DNA of 64,000 nt from JACDAN01 sp963802375 (GTDB lineage: Bacteria; Actinomycetota; Thermoleophilia; Gaiellales; Gaiellaceae): the NCBI GenBank assembly GCA_963802375.1, contig CAWDIJ010000001.1, forward strand, positions 1 to 64,000, in the 5' to 3' direction. Position numbers and translations under genes: made by a program. Each line of letters starts with the position of its first letter. Positions within the stretch are counted from its first letter, which is position 1. The notes beneath the pieces are model-generated. The model ran no database searches. It was not told where the DNA came from and saw only the letters and a list, made by a program, of their open reading frames with translations. Positions 1 through 9,198 of this stretch are shown here, piece by piece.

Positions 1-1447
1 CCACGGCTTTCATCGCCTCCTCGGTCGGGATTCTTCGCCAGGCGCTGGCGCTCCTGGTGGGCAGTCAGCGCGTTGTGCTCTTCCAGGTCGCAGAAGGCCG
101 GCTGCGGCCCGCCCAGCGGGTGCGGGGGCACCGCGGGCCGCTCGCAGCCCGGATAGATGCAGATCTTGGGCTCAGCCACCTGTCCCAGCCCGGGGTGGTC
201 TTGCCCCTGCTCGGCCCGTAGCCGCTCGGCATCGCGACCGAGCTGCCGGGAACGGGCGTGGCGCTGGCCCACGGACTCGTCCTCGCGAGGCTCCGGCGCC
301 GGAGGCGGCATGCTCCACAGCTCGGCGGCGATCGCCTCAGCGACCTCGTCGAGCGCCTCGAAGCTGTGGCCGCTCACGAGTGCGTCGCAGTACGGCAGGG
401 CGGCTCTCATGCCTCCCGACTGCACCGAGAAGTCACCCGCGCTCACGCGTGGATTGACCCACACGATCCGGTGGGCCAGCCGCGAGAGGCGCTCCATCTC
501 GCGTCCGACGAGCATCGAGTCGCCGCGCTCCCAGCCGTCGGAGAGGATCACGATCACGGCCCCGCGGGCCATGCCGCGGCGACCGTGCCGGTTGTTCAGA
601 ACTCCCGCAGCGCGTCTCCCATCCTTGTCCCGCTGGACCAGTCATAGGCGCGGTGTCCTCGGCGCGCCGGATCGCGCGCTCAGGATTGCGAGAAGCAAGC
701 GCGCGAGTCAGCCGGGTGAGCCGCGTCGCGAACACGAATGCCTCGGCATTCGGCCCGCTGCCGGCGGCGACGTCAGGAACTGCAGGTACGCCCGCGCGTA
801 GGGCTCCATCGAGCCGGAGATGTCACAGAACATGACCAGCCTCCGGCGGGTCACGCGTCGATGCCGGCGCGCAGCCGGACCGGATCGCCCGCCGTGCGCA
901 GGCTCGCGCGCAGCGTCCGGCGCAGGTCGACGTGCTCGCCACGGCGTCCCTTCTCGTAGCGGCGCCTGCGCCGCGGTGGAGCTGCCCGCTGCAGTCGCGA
1001 CATCAGGCGATAGAGCTGCGCGAGCTCCGAGGCTCGAGCGCGTCGAAGCTCTTGCTCCGCAAGAGCTCCTCGTCGCTGGCGATCAGCGACGGCACCTCGA
1101 GCTCGGCCGGATCTTCGTCATCCTCGTCGCGCGTGCTCGGCGGCGACGTGTGCCAATCGTCGGGACGCGTCGCGACGGTCTCCTCGTCCTTTGCCTCCTT
1201 TCGACTGTCGAAGACGGAAAAGAACACGGCGTCGAACGCGTCGACCTGCGCAGGATCCGAGACGAAGACGGAGCGGGCCGTCCAGTACAGCCGCCGGCGC
1301 GAGATCGGCCGCACGAGCGCGAGCGCCTCTGCGAAATCGACCGAGCGGCCGGGCGTGACGGGCACGCCGATCGCGCAGGCGCCTGCTCAGCGCCGCGATG
1401 AGCGGCGGAAGGTCGAGCTCGATCGTCTCGACGCCGAAATCAGTCAC
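1..1447 (-). pseudogene. coxE: CoxE-like VWA protein, frameshifted, runs off window edge
   Basis: CoxE works with the AAA+ protein CoxD in maturing the CuSMo site of CO dehydrogenase. The GTG start at 1447 overlaps the coxD stop (GTGACTGA). The N-terminus reads VTDFGVETIELDLPPLIAA. A MIDAS motif (DISGSMEPYARAYLQFL) sits near 780-835, and a second VWA block (VIVILSDGWERGDS) near 540-570. These pieces lie in different frames, so there are several indels between about 600 and 1385. From about position 570 down to 1 one frame stays open: it passes the usual CoxE end (SFEALDEVAEAIAAELW) and continues into a Cys-rich stretch (CIYPGCERP, then FCDLEEH). The family call is firm. Whether the breaks are real is unknown, and the C-terminal extension may be a lost stop or a fusion. 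Confidence 0.75.
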
Positions 1448-2307
1448 CGCCACCCACAAGCTGCTCCAGGCCGGCCGTGCGCACCACTTCCTGGTCCTCG
1501 CTGTACTTCAGCACCGATCCGAGCGTGCGGTCCACGGCCGCAGCGTCGAGCTGCTCGATGCCGGCAGGTTCAGGGCAGCGAGCCAGTCGATCGACTCGGC
1601 GATTCCCGGCGGCTTCTGCACGTCGCTGTTCCGCATCCGCGAGACCGCGTTCGCGACCTGAACCGCGAGCGTCTCCGACGAGCCCTTGACGCGGCGGCGA
1701 CGATCTCCACCTCGCGCTCCGGCGTCGGGTAGGCGATCCAGTGGTACAGGCAGCGCCGCTTGACGGCGTCGTGCAGGTCGCGCGTCCGGTTGGAGGTCAG
1801 GACGATGACCGGCGGATGCGTGGCCCGGATCGTGCCGATCTCCGGAATGGTCACGCTGGCGTCCGCAGCAGCTCGAGCAGGAAGGCCTCGAAGTCGTCGT
1901 CGGCCCGGTCGATCTCGTCGATCAAGAGGACCGCCGGCCGCGGGCCGGGGTGCTCGAGCGCGCGGAGGAGCGGTCGGCGATCAGGTAGTCGGGGCCGAAG
2001 AGCTCCTCCTCGCCGAGCGGCGAGCCGCTGGAGTCGGCGAGCCGGATGCTCAGCAGCTGCCGGGGGTAGTTCCACTCGTAGAGCGCCTCAGCGACGTCGA
2101 TGCCCTCGTAGCACTGCAGCCGCACGAGCGGCGTGTCCAGCACGGTCGAAGTGACTTCGCGGCCTCGGTCTTCCCCACGCCCGCCTCGCCCTCGAGCAGC
2201 AGGGGCTGCGGCAGGCGCAGGCTCAGGAACATCGAGGTCGCCAGGCCCTCGTCGGCGAGATAGTCGGTGTCGGCGAGACGCCGGGCGAGCGTCTCGATGT
2301 CGGGCAC
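1440..2307 (-). pseudogene. coxD: CoxD-like MoxR-type AAA+ ATPase, frameshifted
   Basis: This is a MoxR-family AAA+ ATPase of about 289 codons, the usual CoxD size. In known systems CoxD is a chaperone-like ATPase needed to assemble the copper/molybdenum centre of CoxL. Walker A is LEGEAGVGKTEAAK near 2150-2195 and Walker B is VLLIDEIDRADDDFEAF near 1915-1960. A sensor-like segment (VIVLTSNRTRDLHDAVKRRC) lies near 1760-1820. These motifs fall in different frames, with shifts near 2150, 1975, 1860 and 1690. The chosen GTG start gives VPDIETLARRLADTDYLADE, matching the family N-terminus. It lies just downstream of coxL and overlaps coxE, as in classical coxMSLDE order. Confidence 0.78.
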
Positions 2308-2346
2308 GAGCTGGCGGATCTCGCTGCCGCCTCGCCCGTGACCTGG

Positions 2347-4722
2347 TCACTCCGGCGGCTCGGGACGCTCCTGCATCGCCGCCCAGACACAGCCGGCGTG
2401 CAGGGCATGTCGATGTGGTCGACGCCGTGCGTCTCGTGCAACGCGTCGATGACCGCGTTGACGATCGCTGGCGGTGAGCCGACGTTCGGCGACTCGCCCA
2501 CGCCCTTCGCCCCGAGCGGATGGTGGCACGGCGTGACCGTCTCGCCGAGCTCGGGTCGGGCGTCTCGAGGGCGGTCGGGATCAGGTAGTCCATGAACGAC
2601 GAGTTCAGGCAGTTGCCCTCCTCGTCGAACGCGAGGACCTCCATCAGCGCGATGCCGATGCCTTCGGCGAGCCCGCCGTGGATCTGGCCGTCGACGACCA
2701 TCGGGTTCATCCGCACGCCGCAGTCGTCACCGCGATGAAGCGCCTGACCCAGACGTGGGCTGCATCGGGGTCGATGTCGACGACCGCGAGGTAGGCCCCG
2801 TAGGGGTAGGTCAGGTTGGGCGGGTCGTAGATCACCTGGGCGTCGAGCCCACCCTCCATGCCCTCGGGCAGCTCCTCGCCGCTGTACGCCCTGGCCGCGA
2901 TCTCCTCGATCGGCGCACCCTTCTCCGGGTCGCCCTTGACGTACCAGCGGCCCTTCTCCCACGCGAGATCGTCCGGGCTCGCCTCGAGCATCGTCCCGGC
3001 GATCTGGCGCGCCTTGTCCCGCACCTTGCGGAGACGACCGCGACCGCGCCGCCGGACACCGGGGTCGAGCGGCTCCCGTAGGTGCCGAGCCCGTAGGGCG
3101 ACCTGTCCGTGTCGCCGTGGCGAACCTCGACGTCCTCCGGGGGACCCCGAGCTCCTCGGCGACGATCTGCGCGAACGTCGTCTCGTGGCCCTGCCCCTGC
3201 GTCTGCGCGCTGATGCTGACCACGGCCTTGCCGGACGGTGGACGCGCAGGTCCGCGCCGTCGTTCATGGCGAGCCCGAGGATGTCCATGTGCTTGCGCGG
3301 CCCGGCGCCGACGCCTTCGGTGAAGAAGGAGACGCCGATGCCCATCAGCTCGCCGCGGGCGCGCTTCTCTGCCTGCTCGCGCCGCAGGTCCTCGTAGCCG
3401 GCCATCTCCATGGCTACACGCATCGTCTCGGCGTAGTCCCCGAGTCGTACGTCCAGCCGGTGGTGGTCTCGTACGGGAACTGCTCGGGCGCGATGAAGCT
3501 GCGCATCCGGAGGTCGATCGGGTCGACCTTCATCTCGAGAGCGAGTGCATCCACCATCCGCTCAACGAGAGAGACGGCCTCGGTGATCCGGAACGAGCAC
3601 CGGTACGCGACGCCGCCGGGCGCCTTGTTCGTGTACACGGCCTTGACCTTGACGTGCGACGCCTCGAGGTCGTACGACCCGCAGACGATGTGGAAGAACC
3701 CGGCCGGGAACTTCGTCGGCTGCGCAGTCGAGTCGAAGGCGCCGTGGTCGGCGATCGCGTCGACCCGCAGGCCGGTGATCTTGCCGCCCTTCGCGCACAG
3801 CTCGGCGTGCATGACGTAGTCGCGGGCGAACCCCGTGGAGACGAGGTTCTCGGTCCGGTTCTCGACCCACTTGACGGGCACGCCGGCCACGATCGAGCCG
3901 GCGATCGCACACACGTAGCCCGGATACACGGGGATCTTGTTGCCGAAGCCGCCGCCGATGTCCTGGCACTGGATCCGGATCATGTGCTCGGCGAGCCCGG
4001 CGACGTGCGCGTAGACGGTCCGGTGGGCGTGAGGCGCCTGGTTGCCGTTGTAGATGTCGAGCTGGCCGGTCTCCGGGTTGAAGTCGGCGATCATGCCGCA
4101 AGTCTCGAGCGGCGCCGGATGGCAGCGCGGATAGATGATGTCGCGCGTCACGACGGTATCGGCTTCTGCGAACGCGCGGTTCGTCGCCTCCTCGTCGCCG
4201 GCCTCCCGACGTCGGGCTGGCGAGGTTGTCGCGCTGGCCCGTCTTGTCGTCGCGGATCAGCGGCGCGTCGTCGTCGAGCGCCTTGCGGGCGTTGACGACG
4301 GCCGGCAGCGGCTCGTACTCCACGTCGATCAGCTGGAGCGCGTCGTTCGCCGAGTACTCGTCGGTCGCGATCACGAACGCCACCTCCTGGCCCTGGAAGT
4401 GGACCTTGTCGCCCGCGAGCACGGCCTGCGTGTCGTAGGAGATCGTCGGCATCCACGCGAGCCCGAGCGTCTCGAGGTCCTTGGCGGTGACGACGGCGGC
4501 GACGTTCGGATGCGCGAGCGCCTTCGAGGTGTCGATCGAGAGGATGCGCGCGTGCGCGTACGGGCTACGGAGCATGGCGCCGTGGACCATCCCCGGAAGC
4601 CGGATGTCGTCGAGGTACGTGCCCTGGCCGCGGATGAAGCGCGCGTCCTCCTTCCGCTTCAGCCGACCGAAGCCGATCGGACGTTCGGTCGTCGCGCTGG
4701 GAAGGTTCTCGACGGTCGCCAT
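2347..4722 (-). pseudogene. coxL: Aerobic CO dehydrogenase large subunit, form I, frameshifted
   Basis: CoxL is the catalytic subunit that oxidises CO to CO2 at a Cu-S-Mo centre. The reconstructed product is about 791 residues, the normal length. The active-site loop reads GGVAYRCSFRITEAVSLVER near 3560-3615; AYxCSFR is the form I signature and supplies the copper-binding cysteine. Other landmarks are CQDIGGGFGNKIPVYPGYV near 3900-3970, VDGQIHGGLAEGIGIALME near 2640-2700 and a C-terminal HIDMPCTPA. At least eight single-base shifts break the frame, near 4210, 3440, 3240, 3145, 3030, 2722, 2555 and 2385. The ATG at 4722 follows the coxS stop by two bases. The family is certain; whether the gene works in the cell depends on whether the indels are sequencing errors. 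Confidence 0.88.
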
Positions 4723-4724
4723 GC

Positions 4725-5204
4725 TCAGACCCCCTGTTTCGCGGTTGCTTCGTGCTCGGCAGCCCAGCGGATGGCGCTGACGATGTTCTTGTAGCCCGTG
4801 CAGCGGCAGATTCCGCCCGAGATCGCGGTGCGGATCTCCTGCTCGGTGGGATTCGGGTTCTCGTCCAGCAAGGCGCGCGCCGTCATCAGCATGCCCGGCG
4901 TGCAGAAGCCGCACTGGAGAGCGTGCGTCTCGTGGAAGCCCATCTGGATCGGGTCCAGCTGCCCGTCGACCTCCAGCGCCTCGACCGTGCGGATCTCGTG
5001 CCCCTCGCACATCGCCGCCAGGATCGTGCAGGACTTCACCGGCTCGCCGTCCATCTGGACCACGCAGGCGCCGCAATTGGAGGTGTCGCAGCCCCAGTGG
5101 GTACCGGTCAGGCCGGGCGTCTCGCGGATGAAGTGGACGAGGAGCTGCCGGGGCTCGATCTCGCGGGAGATCTGCCGGCCGTTGACCGTGATCGAGACGT
5201 TCAT
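4725..5204 (-). CDS. coxS: CO dehydrogenase small (2Fe-2S) subunit
   Basis: This 159-residue iron-sulfur subunit carries electrons from the molybdenum centre of CoxL to the FAD of CoxM. The plant-type [2Fe-2S] domain has Cys39, Cys44, Cys47 and Cys59 (GCDTSNCGACVVQMDG). The C-terminal four-helix [2Fe-2S] domain has Cys98, Cys101, Cys133 and Cys135 (CGFCTPGML and CRCTGYKN). The length is normal for CoxS/XdhC-type small subunits. An AGGAGGT ribosome site lies inside the end of coxM, and the ATG is two bases after the coxM stop, so the two are translationally coupled. The frame is intact, unlike coxL. In isolation it could belong to another xanthine-oxidase-family enzyme, but the form I CoxL next door settles the assignment. 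Confidence 0.95.
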   Translation of the reverse strand: MNVSITVNGRQISREIEPRQLLVHFIRETPGLTGTHWGCDTSNCGACVVQMDGEPVKSCTILAAMCEGHEIRTVEALEVDGQLDPIQMGFHETHALQCGFCTPGMLMTARALLDENPNPTEQEIRTAISGGICRCTGYKNIVSAIRWAAEHEATAKQGV

Positions 5205-5206
5205 CG

Positions 5207-6082
5207 TCAGACCTCCTGGTGCAGGGCCCGTGCCGTGGCGCGGCGCAGGGCGCGTGTCGTCAGGACGCCGGCGAGGTGACGCTTGTAGTCGACCGGCCCC
5301 CGGCCGTCTGCGGTTGGCGAGCAGTCCTCGGAGGCGATCTGGCCCGCCTGCTCGAACAGGGCCTCCGACGGGCCCTTGCCCCGAAGCAGGTCCTCCGCCC
5401 GCGACAGGTGGATCGTCGTCAGGCCGACCGCGCTGAGTGCGACCCCGGCCGCGACGATCGTGCCGCCGTCGATCCAGACGGCCGCCGACGCAGCCGCGAT
5501 CGCCCAGTCGCCGGCGCGACGCTCGACCTTCTCGTGCGCGCTGCTGCCGCCCGGGCGGAGCGGAATCCGCACCTCGGTCAGCAGCTCGCCGTCGCCCACG
5601 GCGGTCATGAACGGGCCGACGTGGAAGTCCTCCATCCCGACGACCCGCTCACCGTCGAGGCCGCGGATCACGGTCTTCGCCTTGACCGCCGTGCAGACCG
5701 CCGAGAGGTCCTCGGCCGCATCCGCCTGGCACAGCGAGCCGCCGATCGTCCCGCGGTTTCGGACGACCGGGTCGGCGATCACGTTCTCGGCGTCGCGGAA
5801 CAACGGCAGGTGCTCGGCGAGCAGGTCGGACTTCAACAGGTCCACGTGGCGTGTCAGCGCCCCGATCCGGATCTCGCCGTCTTCCTCGCGGATGTACGAG
5901 AGCTCCGTGAGGTCGTTGATGTCGATCAGGTGCTCGGGGTTCGCGAGCCGCAGCTTCATCATCGGAAGCAGGCTGTGGCCGCCGGCGATGATCCGCGCAC
6001 CGGAGCCGTGCCGCTGGAGCGATGCGATCGCGCCCTCGACGCTGGTGGCGCGCTCGTACTCGAATGCCGCAGGTGTCTGCAT
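5207..6082 (-). CDS. coxM: CO dehydrogenase medium (FAD) subunit
   Basis: CoxM (291 residues) binds FAD and passes electrons from CO oxidation to the membrane quinone pool. The two flavin motifs are present: AGGHSLLPMMKLRLA at about residues 33-47 and TIGG at 112-115, followed by SLCQADAAEDL. The C-terminal CO_deh_flav_C domain covers roughly residues 175-285. The ATG at 6082 is preceded by AGGAGAG and begins MQTPAAFEYERA, matching the family. A longer open frame exists upstream, but it reads antisense-like through the neighbouring membrane gene and was rejected. The gene sits 11 bases after the fifth small membrane gene and two bases before coxS, so it is part of one long unit. Confidence 0.94.
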   Translation of the reverse strand: MQTPAAFEYERATSVEGAIASLQRHGSGARIIAGGHSLLPMMKLRLANPEHLIDINDLTELSYIREEDGEIRIGALTRHVDLLKSDLLAEHLPLFRDAENVIADPVVRNRGTIGGSLCQADAAEDLSAVCTAVKAKTVIRGLDGERVVGMEDFHVGPFMTAVGDGELLTEVRIPLRPGGSSAHEKVERRAGDWAIAAASAAVWIDGGTIVAAGVALSAVGLTTIHLSRAEDLLRGKGPSEALFEQAGQIASEDCSPTADGRGPVDYKRHLAGVLTTRALRRATARALHQEV

Positions 6083-6093
6083 CTCTCCTGTCC

Positions 6094-7008
6094 TTACGTG
6101 TCGGAGCCGTCTTTGGAGTCGGCCGACTCGGCATCGACCTGGCGGCGCGCCGCTGCTGCGTCCTTCAGGTCGGGCTCGGCTCCCTGTGGGAGCTCGGGAC
6201 CCCCGTCGGCAATCGCGTCGGCTTCGTCGCCGCCGCTCGGGTCGATGCCGCTCTCGGTCGCAGGCTCGTCGGATGCGGTCGTCTCTCCCAGGACGGCGCT
6301 CTCGAGCTGCGGATCCTCCGCCAGCATCTCGCGCGGCGCGTCCGATCCTCCGGCCTCGGCGGGCACGATGCCCTCGGCGGCGACCTCGGACCACGGGCCC
6401 TTCTCGCGGATCTCCGCCTCGTCCGGGGTCGTCCCGCCGCGCTGCTCGCTCGGCGGGTACTGGACGGGCGCATCGGTGCCGATCACCGGCGATCTGGGCA
6501 GCGACTCCGGCCTCGACTGGCGGATCTCGGGATACAGCAGCCGAGCGGCGAGGCTTCCGCGCTCGACGTCCCTGAGCGCGGGGCCGGCAGGGTTCCCGAC
6601 CGCGATCGGCGCCTCGCGGCCGAGCCGCGCCAGGGTGAGCGTGCCCTGGGTGTAGACCTCGCCGATGCGCGGCGCCTCGACCGTGGTGCTCTCCGGGAAG
6701 CTCCTGAACCCGGCGGCGGCCGATCCGGCGTAGAGGCCCTCGACCAGGCCGACCGCGTCGACGATTCCGGCTTTCTTGACCAGCAGGCCTTCGAGCAGGT
6801 CGACACCGGCGTCGAGCTGCTCGTTGATCGCCGTCACGACGCCGTTGACGGGCGCGCTCTTCTCGACGATCTCGCCGACGCTCACGATCACCTCGTCCAG
6901 GCCGGCGGTGATCTTCCGGAGCTGCACGATCACCGAGACGAGGTAGACGACGAGGGCGGCGACGATCAGTGCGACGGCGACGATCGTGACTATGGCTGCC
7001 GATTCCAT
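6094..7008 (-). CDS. Membrane-anchored protein with acidic tail, cox operon
   Basis: The product is 304 residues. Residues 5-28 form one hydrophobic segment, followed by LRKITAGLDEVIVSVGEIVE, an amphipathic helical region resembling DUF948-type proteins. Residues about 95-150 may form a small folded region (EVYTQGTLTLARLGREAPIA). The remainder to the C-terminus is rich in Glu, Asp, Pro and Ala and looks disordered. It is the last and longest of five consecutive single-pass membrane proteins, ending 11 bases before coxM. No catalytic motif was recognised. Its place in the operon suggests a role in membrane attachment or maturation of CO dehydrogenase, but this is inference. The frame is intact and the ATG follows the previous stop by three bases. 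Confidence 0.72.
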   Translation of the reverse strand: MESAAIVTIVAVALIVAALVVYLVSVIVQLRKITAGLDEVIVSVGEIVEKSAPVNGVVTAINEQLDAGVDLLEGLLVKKAGIVDAVGLVEGLYAGSAAAGFRSFPESTTVEAPRIGEVYTQGTLTLARLGREAPIAVGNPAGPALRDVERGSLAARLLYPEIRQSRPESLPRSPVIGTDAPVQYPPSEQRGGTTPDEAEIREKGPWSEVAAEGIVPAEAGGSDAPREMLAEDPQLESAVLGETTASDEPATESGIDPSGGDEADAIADGGPELPQGAEPDLKDAAAARRQVDAESADSKDGSDT

Positions 7009-7011
7009 CGC

Positions 7012-7266
7012 TTATTTGGCGTCGTCGAGGATCACGTCGAGGGAGCCGCCGTAGTTCGCGACGCCAGCGACCGTTTTCTCCACCTGGTCCTGCGTGGTCA
7101 GTAGCAGCGCGGCGGCGTCGAGGTCCTTCGATCCCGCGGCCGCCGACTCCGCGATCTGCTGCACGCTCGGGACGATGCTCCTGGCGGCGCTGAGCACGCC
7201 GTGGAGCAGGTACACGACGACCAGGAACACGGCGAAGAGCGCGACGTTCGCGACCCACAGGCTCAT
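7012..7266 (-). CDS. Small single-pass membrane protein, cox operon (fourth of five)
   Basis: An 84-residue protein: one transmembrane segment (VANVALFAVFLVVVYLLHGV, residues 5-24), then a helical tail with spaced hydrophobics (IVPSVQQIAESAAAGSKDLD). The ATG overlaps the upstream stop by four bases (ATGA), which argues strongly for real translation and coupling. It has no Cys or His clusters that would suggest metal binding. I recognise no family with certainty; the shape is DUF948-like, meaning a short N-terminus, a membrane helix and a cytoplasmic coiled helix. Function is unknown. Confidence 0.68.
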   Translation of the reverse strand: MSLWVANVALFAVFLVVVYLLHGVLSAARSIVPSVQQIAESAAAGSKDLDAAALLLTTQDQVEKTVAGVANYGGSLDVILDDAK

Positions 7267-7541
7267 CGCGGCCTCCGCTCGGCGACCATCGCCGCCTTGC
7301 TCGCGATCCCCGGCAACGCGCCGAGGACGACGTCGAACTGCGCGTTGATCGCCCTGACCGCGGGCTCGAGCGGCCGCAGGTGCTCCGACTCGACGCCCTG
7401 GAGGGCGGAGGCCAGCGTCGCGAGCCCCTCGGAGATTCTCGTCAGCCTCATGCGGACGAGGATCAGCGCGGCGGCCAGCACGAGCACGACGACGACCACC
7501 AGCACCACGGTCAGGAGGATCAGGAGGTCCCGGTCGCTCAT
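7263..7541 (-). CDS. Small single-pass membrane protein, cox operon (third of five)
   Basis: The product has 92 residues. Residues 6-30 are extremely hydrophobic (LLILLTVVLVVVVVLVLAAA) and are followed by a basic stop-transfer (VRMRLTRI) and a helical region (LATLASALQGVESEHLRPLE). It overlaps both neighbours by four bases (ATGA). The order of hydrophobic helix, basic patch and amphipathic helix is the same as in its four neighbours, suggesting old paralogues. No enzymatic residues are evident. Confidence 0.68.
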   Translation of the reverse strand: MSDRDLLILLTVVLVVVVVLVLAAALILVRMRLTRISEGLATLASALQGVESEHLRPLEPAVRAINAQFDVVLGALPGIASKAAMVAERRPR

Positions 7542-7822
7542 GCGGCGTCGTACCCGTCCGTGAGCGCGTTCATGTAGCCGTCCTGGATCACCGCTTCGTC
7601 GACGATCTGCGCCAGCACCGGCGCCGTCGCCTCCAGCTGCGGGATGTTCGAGGTGTTGGCGGCGACCTTGCCGGCGATCTCGAGCAGGCCGTCGACGGAC
7701 TTCTCGATGCTTCCGACGGCCTGGAGAAGCACCGCCAGGAGGATCGCGACGACGACCGCGGCGGCCGCTCCCAGGCCGAGCGCGACGACCCAGTACCCGT
7801 TCGAGGTCAGCGCGAGGGTCAC
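7538..7822 (-). CDS. Small single-pass membrane protein, cox operon (second of five)
   Basis: A 94-residue product with a transmembrane helix at about residues 11-34 (VVALGLGAAAAVVVAILLAV). The soluble part (LQAVGSIEKSVDGLLEIAGK and onward) is predicted helical. The ATG overlaps the first gene's stop by four bases, and the TGA overlaps the next start. It has the same shape as the other four members of the module. Function is unknown. The C-terminus DEAVIQDGYMNALTDGYDAA is acidic and could be a protein contact site, but nothing proves it. Confidence 0.68.
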   Translation of the reverse strand: MTLALTSNGYWVVALGLGAAAAVVVAILLAVLLQAVGSIEKSVDGLLEIAGKVAANTSNIPQLEATAPVLAQIVDEAVIQDGYMNALTDGYDAA

Positions 7823-8079
7823 TTCCCGACCGCCACCTTCCGCAGGGACCGCGCGGCGTGCAGGATCCTGACGCCCGAGTCGTTGATCCTCGCGATGCCG
7901 CCGAGCTCGGCCGTCTGCTGCCGCACGACCTCGACCGCCTCCTCAGCCGTCTTCGCCTGCTTCGCGATCTTCATCGCCAGGAGGACGATCGTGATCACGA
8001 TCACCGCAGCGACCGCGACGACCGCAATGCCGATCGCGAGCCCGACCTGCCACCCGGTCGACGCAATCACGGGTGCCAC
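7819..8079 (-). CDS. Small single-pass membrane protein, first gene of the cox operon
   Basis: About 86 residues, starting GTG at 8079 (VAPVIASTGWQV), which has AGGG about seven bases upstream. An internal GTG at 8070 is the alternative. The membrane segment covers residues 12-36 (LAIGIAVVAVAAVIVITIVL), then comes a helical tail with KIAKQAKTAEEAVEVVRQQT. It heads the run that continues through coxM, coxS, coxL, coxD and coxE with no gap above 11 bases until coxD, so the operon promoter should lie in 8080-8140, shared with the divergent xdhC gene. No family was recognised. Confidence 0.62.
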   Translation of the reverse strand: MAPVIASTGWQVGLAIGIAVVAVAAVIVITIVLLAMKIAKQAKTAEEAVEVVRQQTAELGGIARINDSGVRILHAARSLRKVAVGK

Positions 8080-8140
8080 TTTAGTCCCTGCGGCATCCCG
8101 AACAAGCGCCCACCGTCGGGCCTCAACGTAGGATTTCCGC

Positions 8141-9193
8141 GTGCGCGAGATCCGGGACGACGTCCACCGCTGGCTCGGGCGCGGCGACCGTGTCGCGCTC
8201 GCGACCGTCGTCGCGACCCGGCGCTCGGCCCCGCGACCGGTCGGCGCCAAGCTCGGCATCTCCGCGCAGGGCGAGCTTGCCGGCTCGGTCTCCGGTGGGT
8301 GCGTCGAGAACGAGGTGTACGAGTACGCGCAGGAAGTGCTCGCCGGCGCTCCTCCCCGGCTCCTGACGTACGGGATCTCGGACGACCTGGCGCTCAGCGT
8401 CGGACTGCCTTGCGGCGGTGAGATCGACGTCTTCGTGGAGGAAGCGCGCGGTCCGCTCGTCGAGCGGCTGCTGGACGTCGTCGAGCGCGGCGAGCGCGCC
8501 GTCGTACTGACGGTCCTCTCGGGCGACGACCTGGGCGCCGAGCTGCTCGTTACGGAGGACGGCGATCGTGTCGGCGAGGCGCCCGAGGAGCTCGCGGAGC
8601 AGGCGTCCGAACTCATCCGCAGGGGACGGAGCGGCGTCCACGAGATCGGCGGCCGCGAGGTCTTCGCGGACGTCTATGGGCCGCCTCCGCGACTCCTGGT
8701 CTACGGCGCCGTCGACACCGCGGAGGCGTTGTGCCGCGCGGCGCAGGAGATCGGTTGGCGGCCGATCGTCGCCGACGCGCGAGCCCGCTTCGCAACGTCG
8801 GAGCGGCTGCCGAGCGCCGCGGAGATCATCGTCGCGTGGCCGGAAGAGACGATCGCCCAGGTGCAGCCGGACCACGCGACTGCGATCGTCATCCTGACCC
8901 ACGACGACAAGTTCGACGTCCCGATGATCACCGGCGCCCTCGAAACGGACGCCTTCTACATCGGAGCGCTCGGCTCGCGGAGAAACCAGGAGCGTCGCCG
9001 CGAGCGCCTGCTCGAAGCGGGAGTCGACGAGGCCGCGCTCGACCGGGTCTCGGGCCCGTGCGGCCTCGACGTCGGCGCGCAGACACCGGCGGAGACGGCG
9101 ATCTCGATCCTGGCCGAGATCATGGCCGTCCGGGCCGGGCGCGAAGGTGGCCGCCTGCGCGAGGCGACCACGCGCATCCACGCCGAGGTCTGA
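8141..9193 (+). CDS. XdhC/CoxF-family molybdenum cofactor maturation protein
   Basis: A 350-residue XdhC/CoxI-family protein. Members bind molybdenum cofactor, promote its sulfuration and insert it into xanthine-oxidase-family enzymes. The N-terminal XdhC_CoxI domain has APRPVGAKLGISAQGELAGS and SGGCVENEVYEYAQEVL at about residues 28-65. A C-terminal Rossmann domain follows (YIGALGSRRNQERRRERL near residue 270). The start is GTG at 8141. It is divergent from the cox operon across only about 60 bases, so the two are probably controlled together. The classical cox cluster has CoxF and CoxI of this family; which one this equals cannot be settled from the sequence alone. Confidence 0.88.
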   Translation: MREIRDDVHRWLGRGDRVALATVVATRRSAPRPVGAKLGISAQGELAGSVSGGCVENEVYEYAQEVLAGAPPRLLTYGISDDLALSVGLPCGGEIDVFVEEARGPLVERLLDVVERGERAVVLTVLSGDDLGAELLVTEDGDRVGEAPEELAEQASELIRRGRSGVHEIGGREVFADVYGPPPRLLVYGAVDTAEALCRAAQEIGWRPIVADARARFATSERLPSAAEIIVAWPEETIAQVQPDHATAIVILTHDDKFDVPMITGALETDAFYIGALGSRRNQERRRERLLEAGVDEAALDRVSGPCGLDVGAQTPAETAISILAEIMAVRAGREGGRLREATTRIHAEV

Positions 9194-9198
9194 CGAGC

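Noticed and set aside
5207..7258. 683-codon version of CoxM with a long N-terminus
   Set aside because: The extra part is the wrong frame of the upstream membrane gene; CoxM homology begins at the ATG at 6082.
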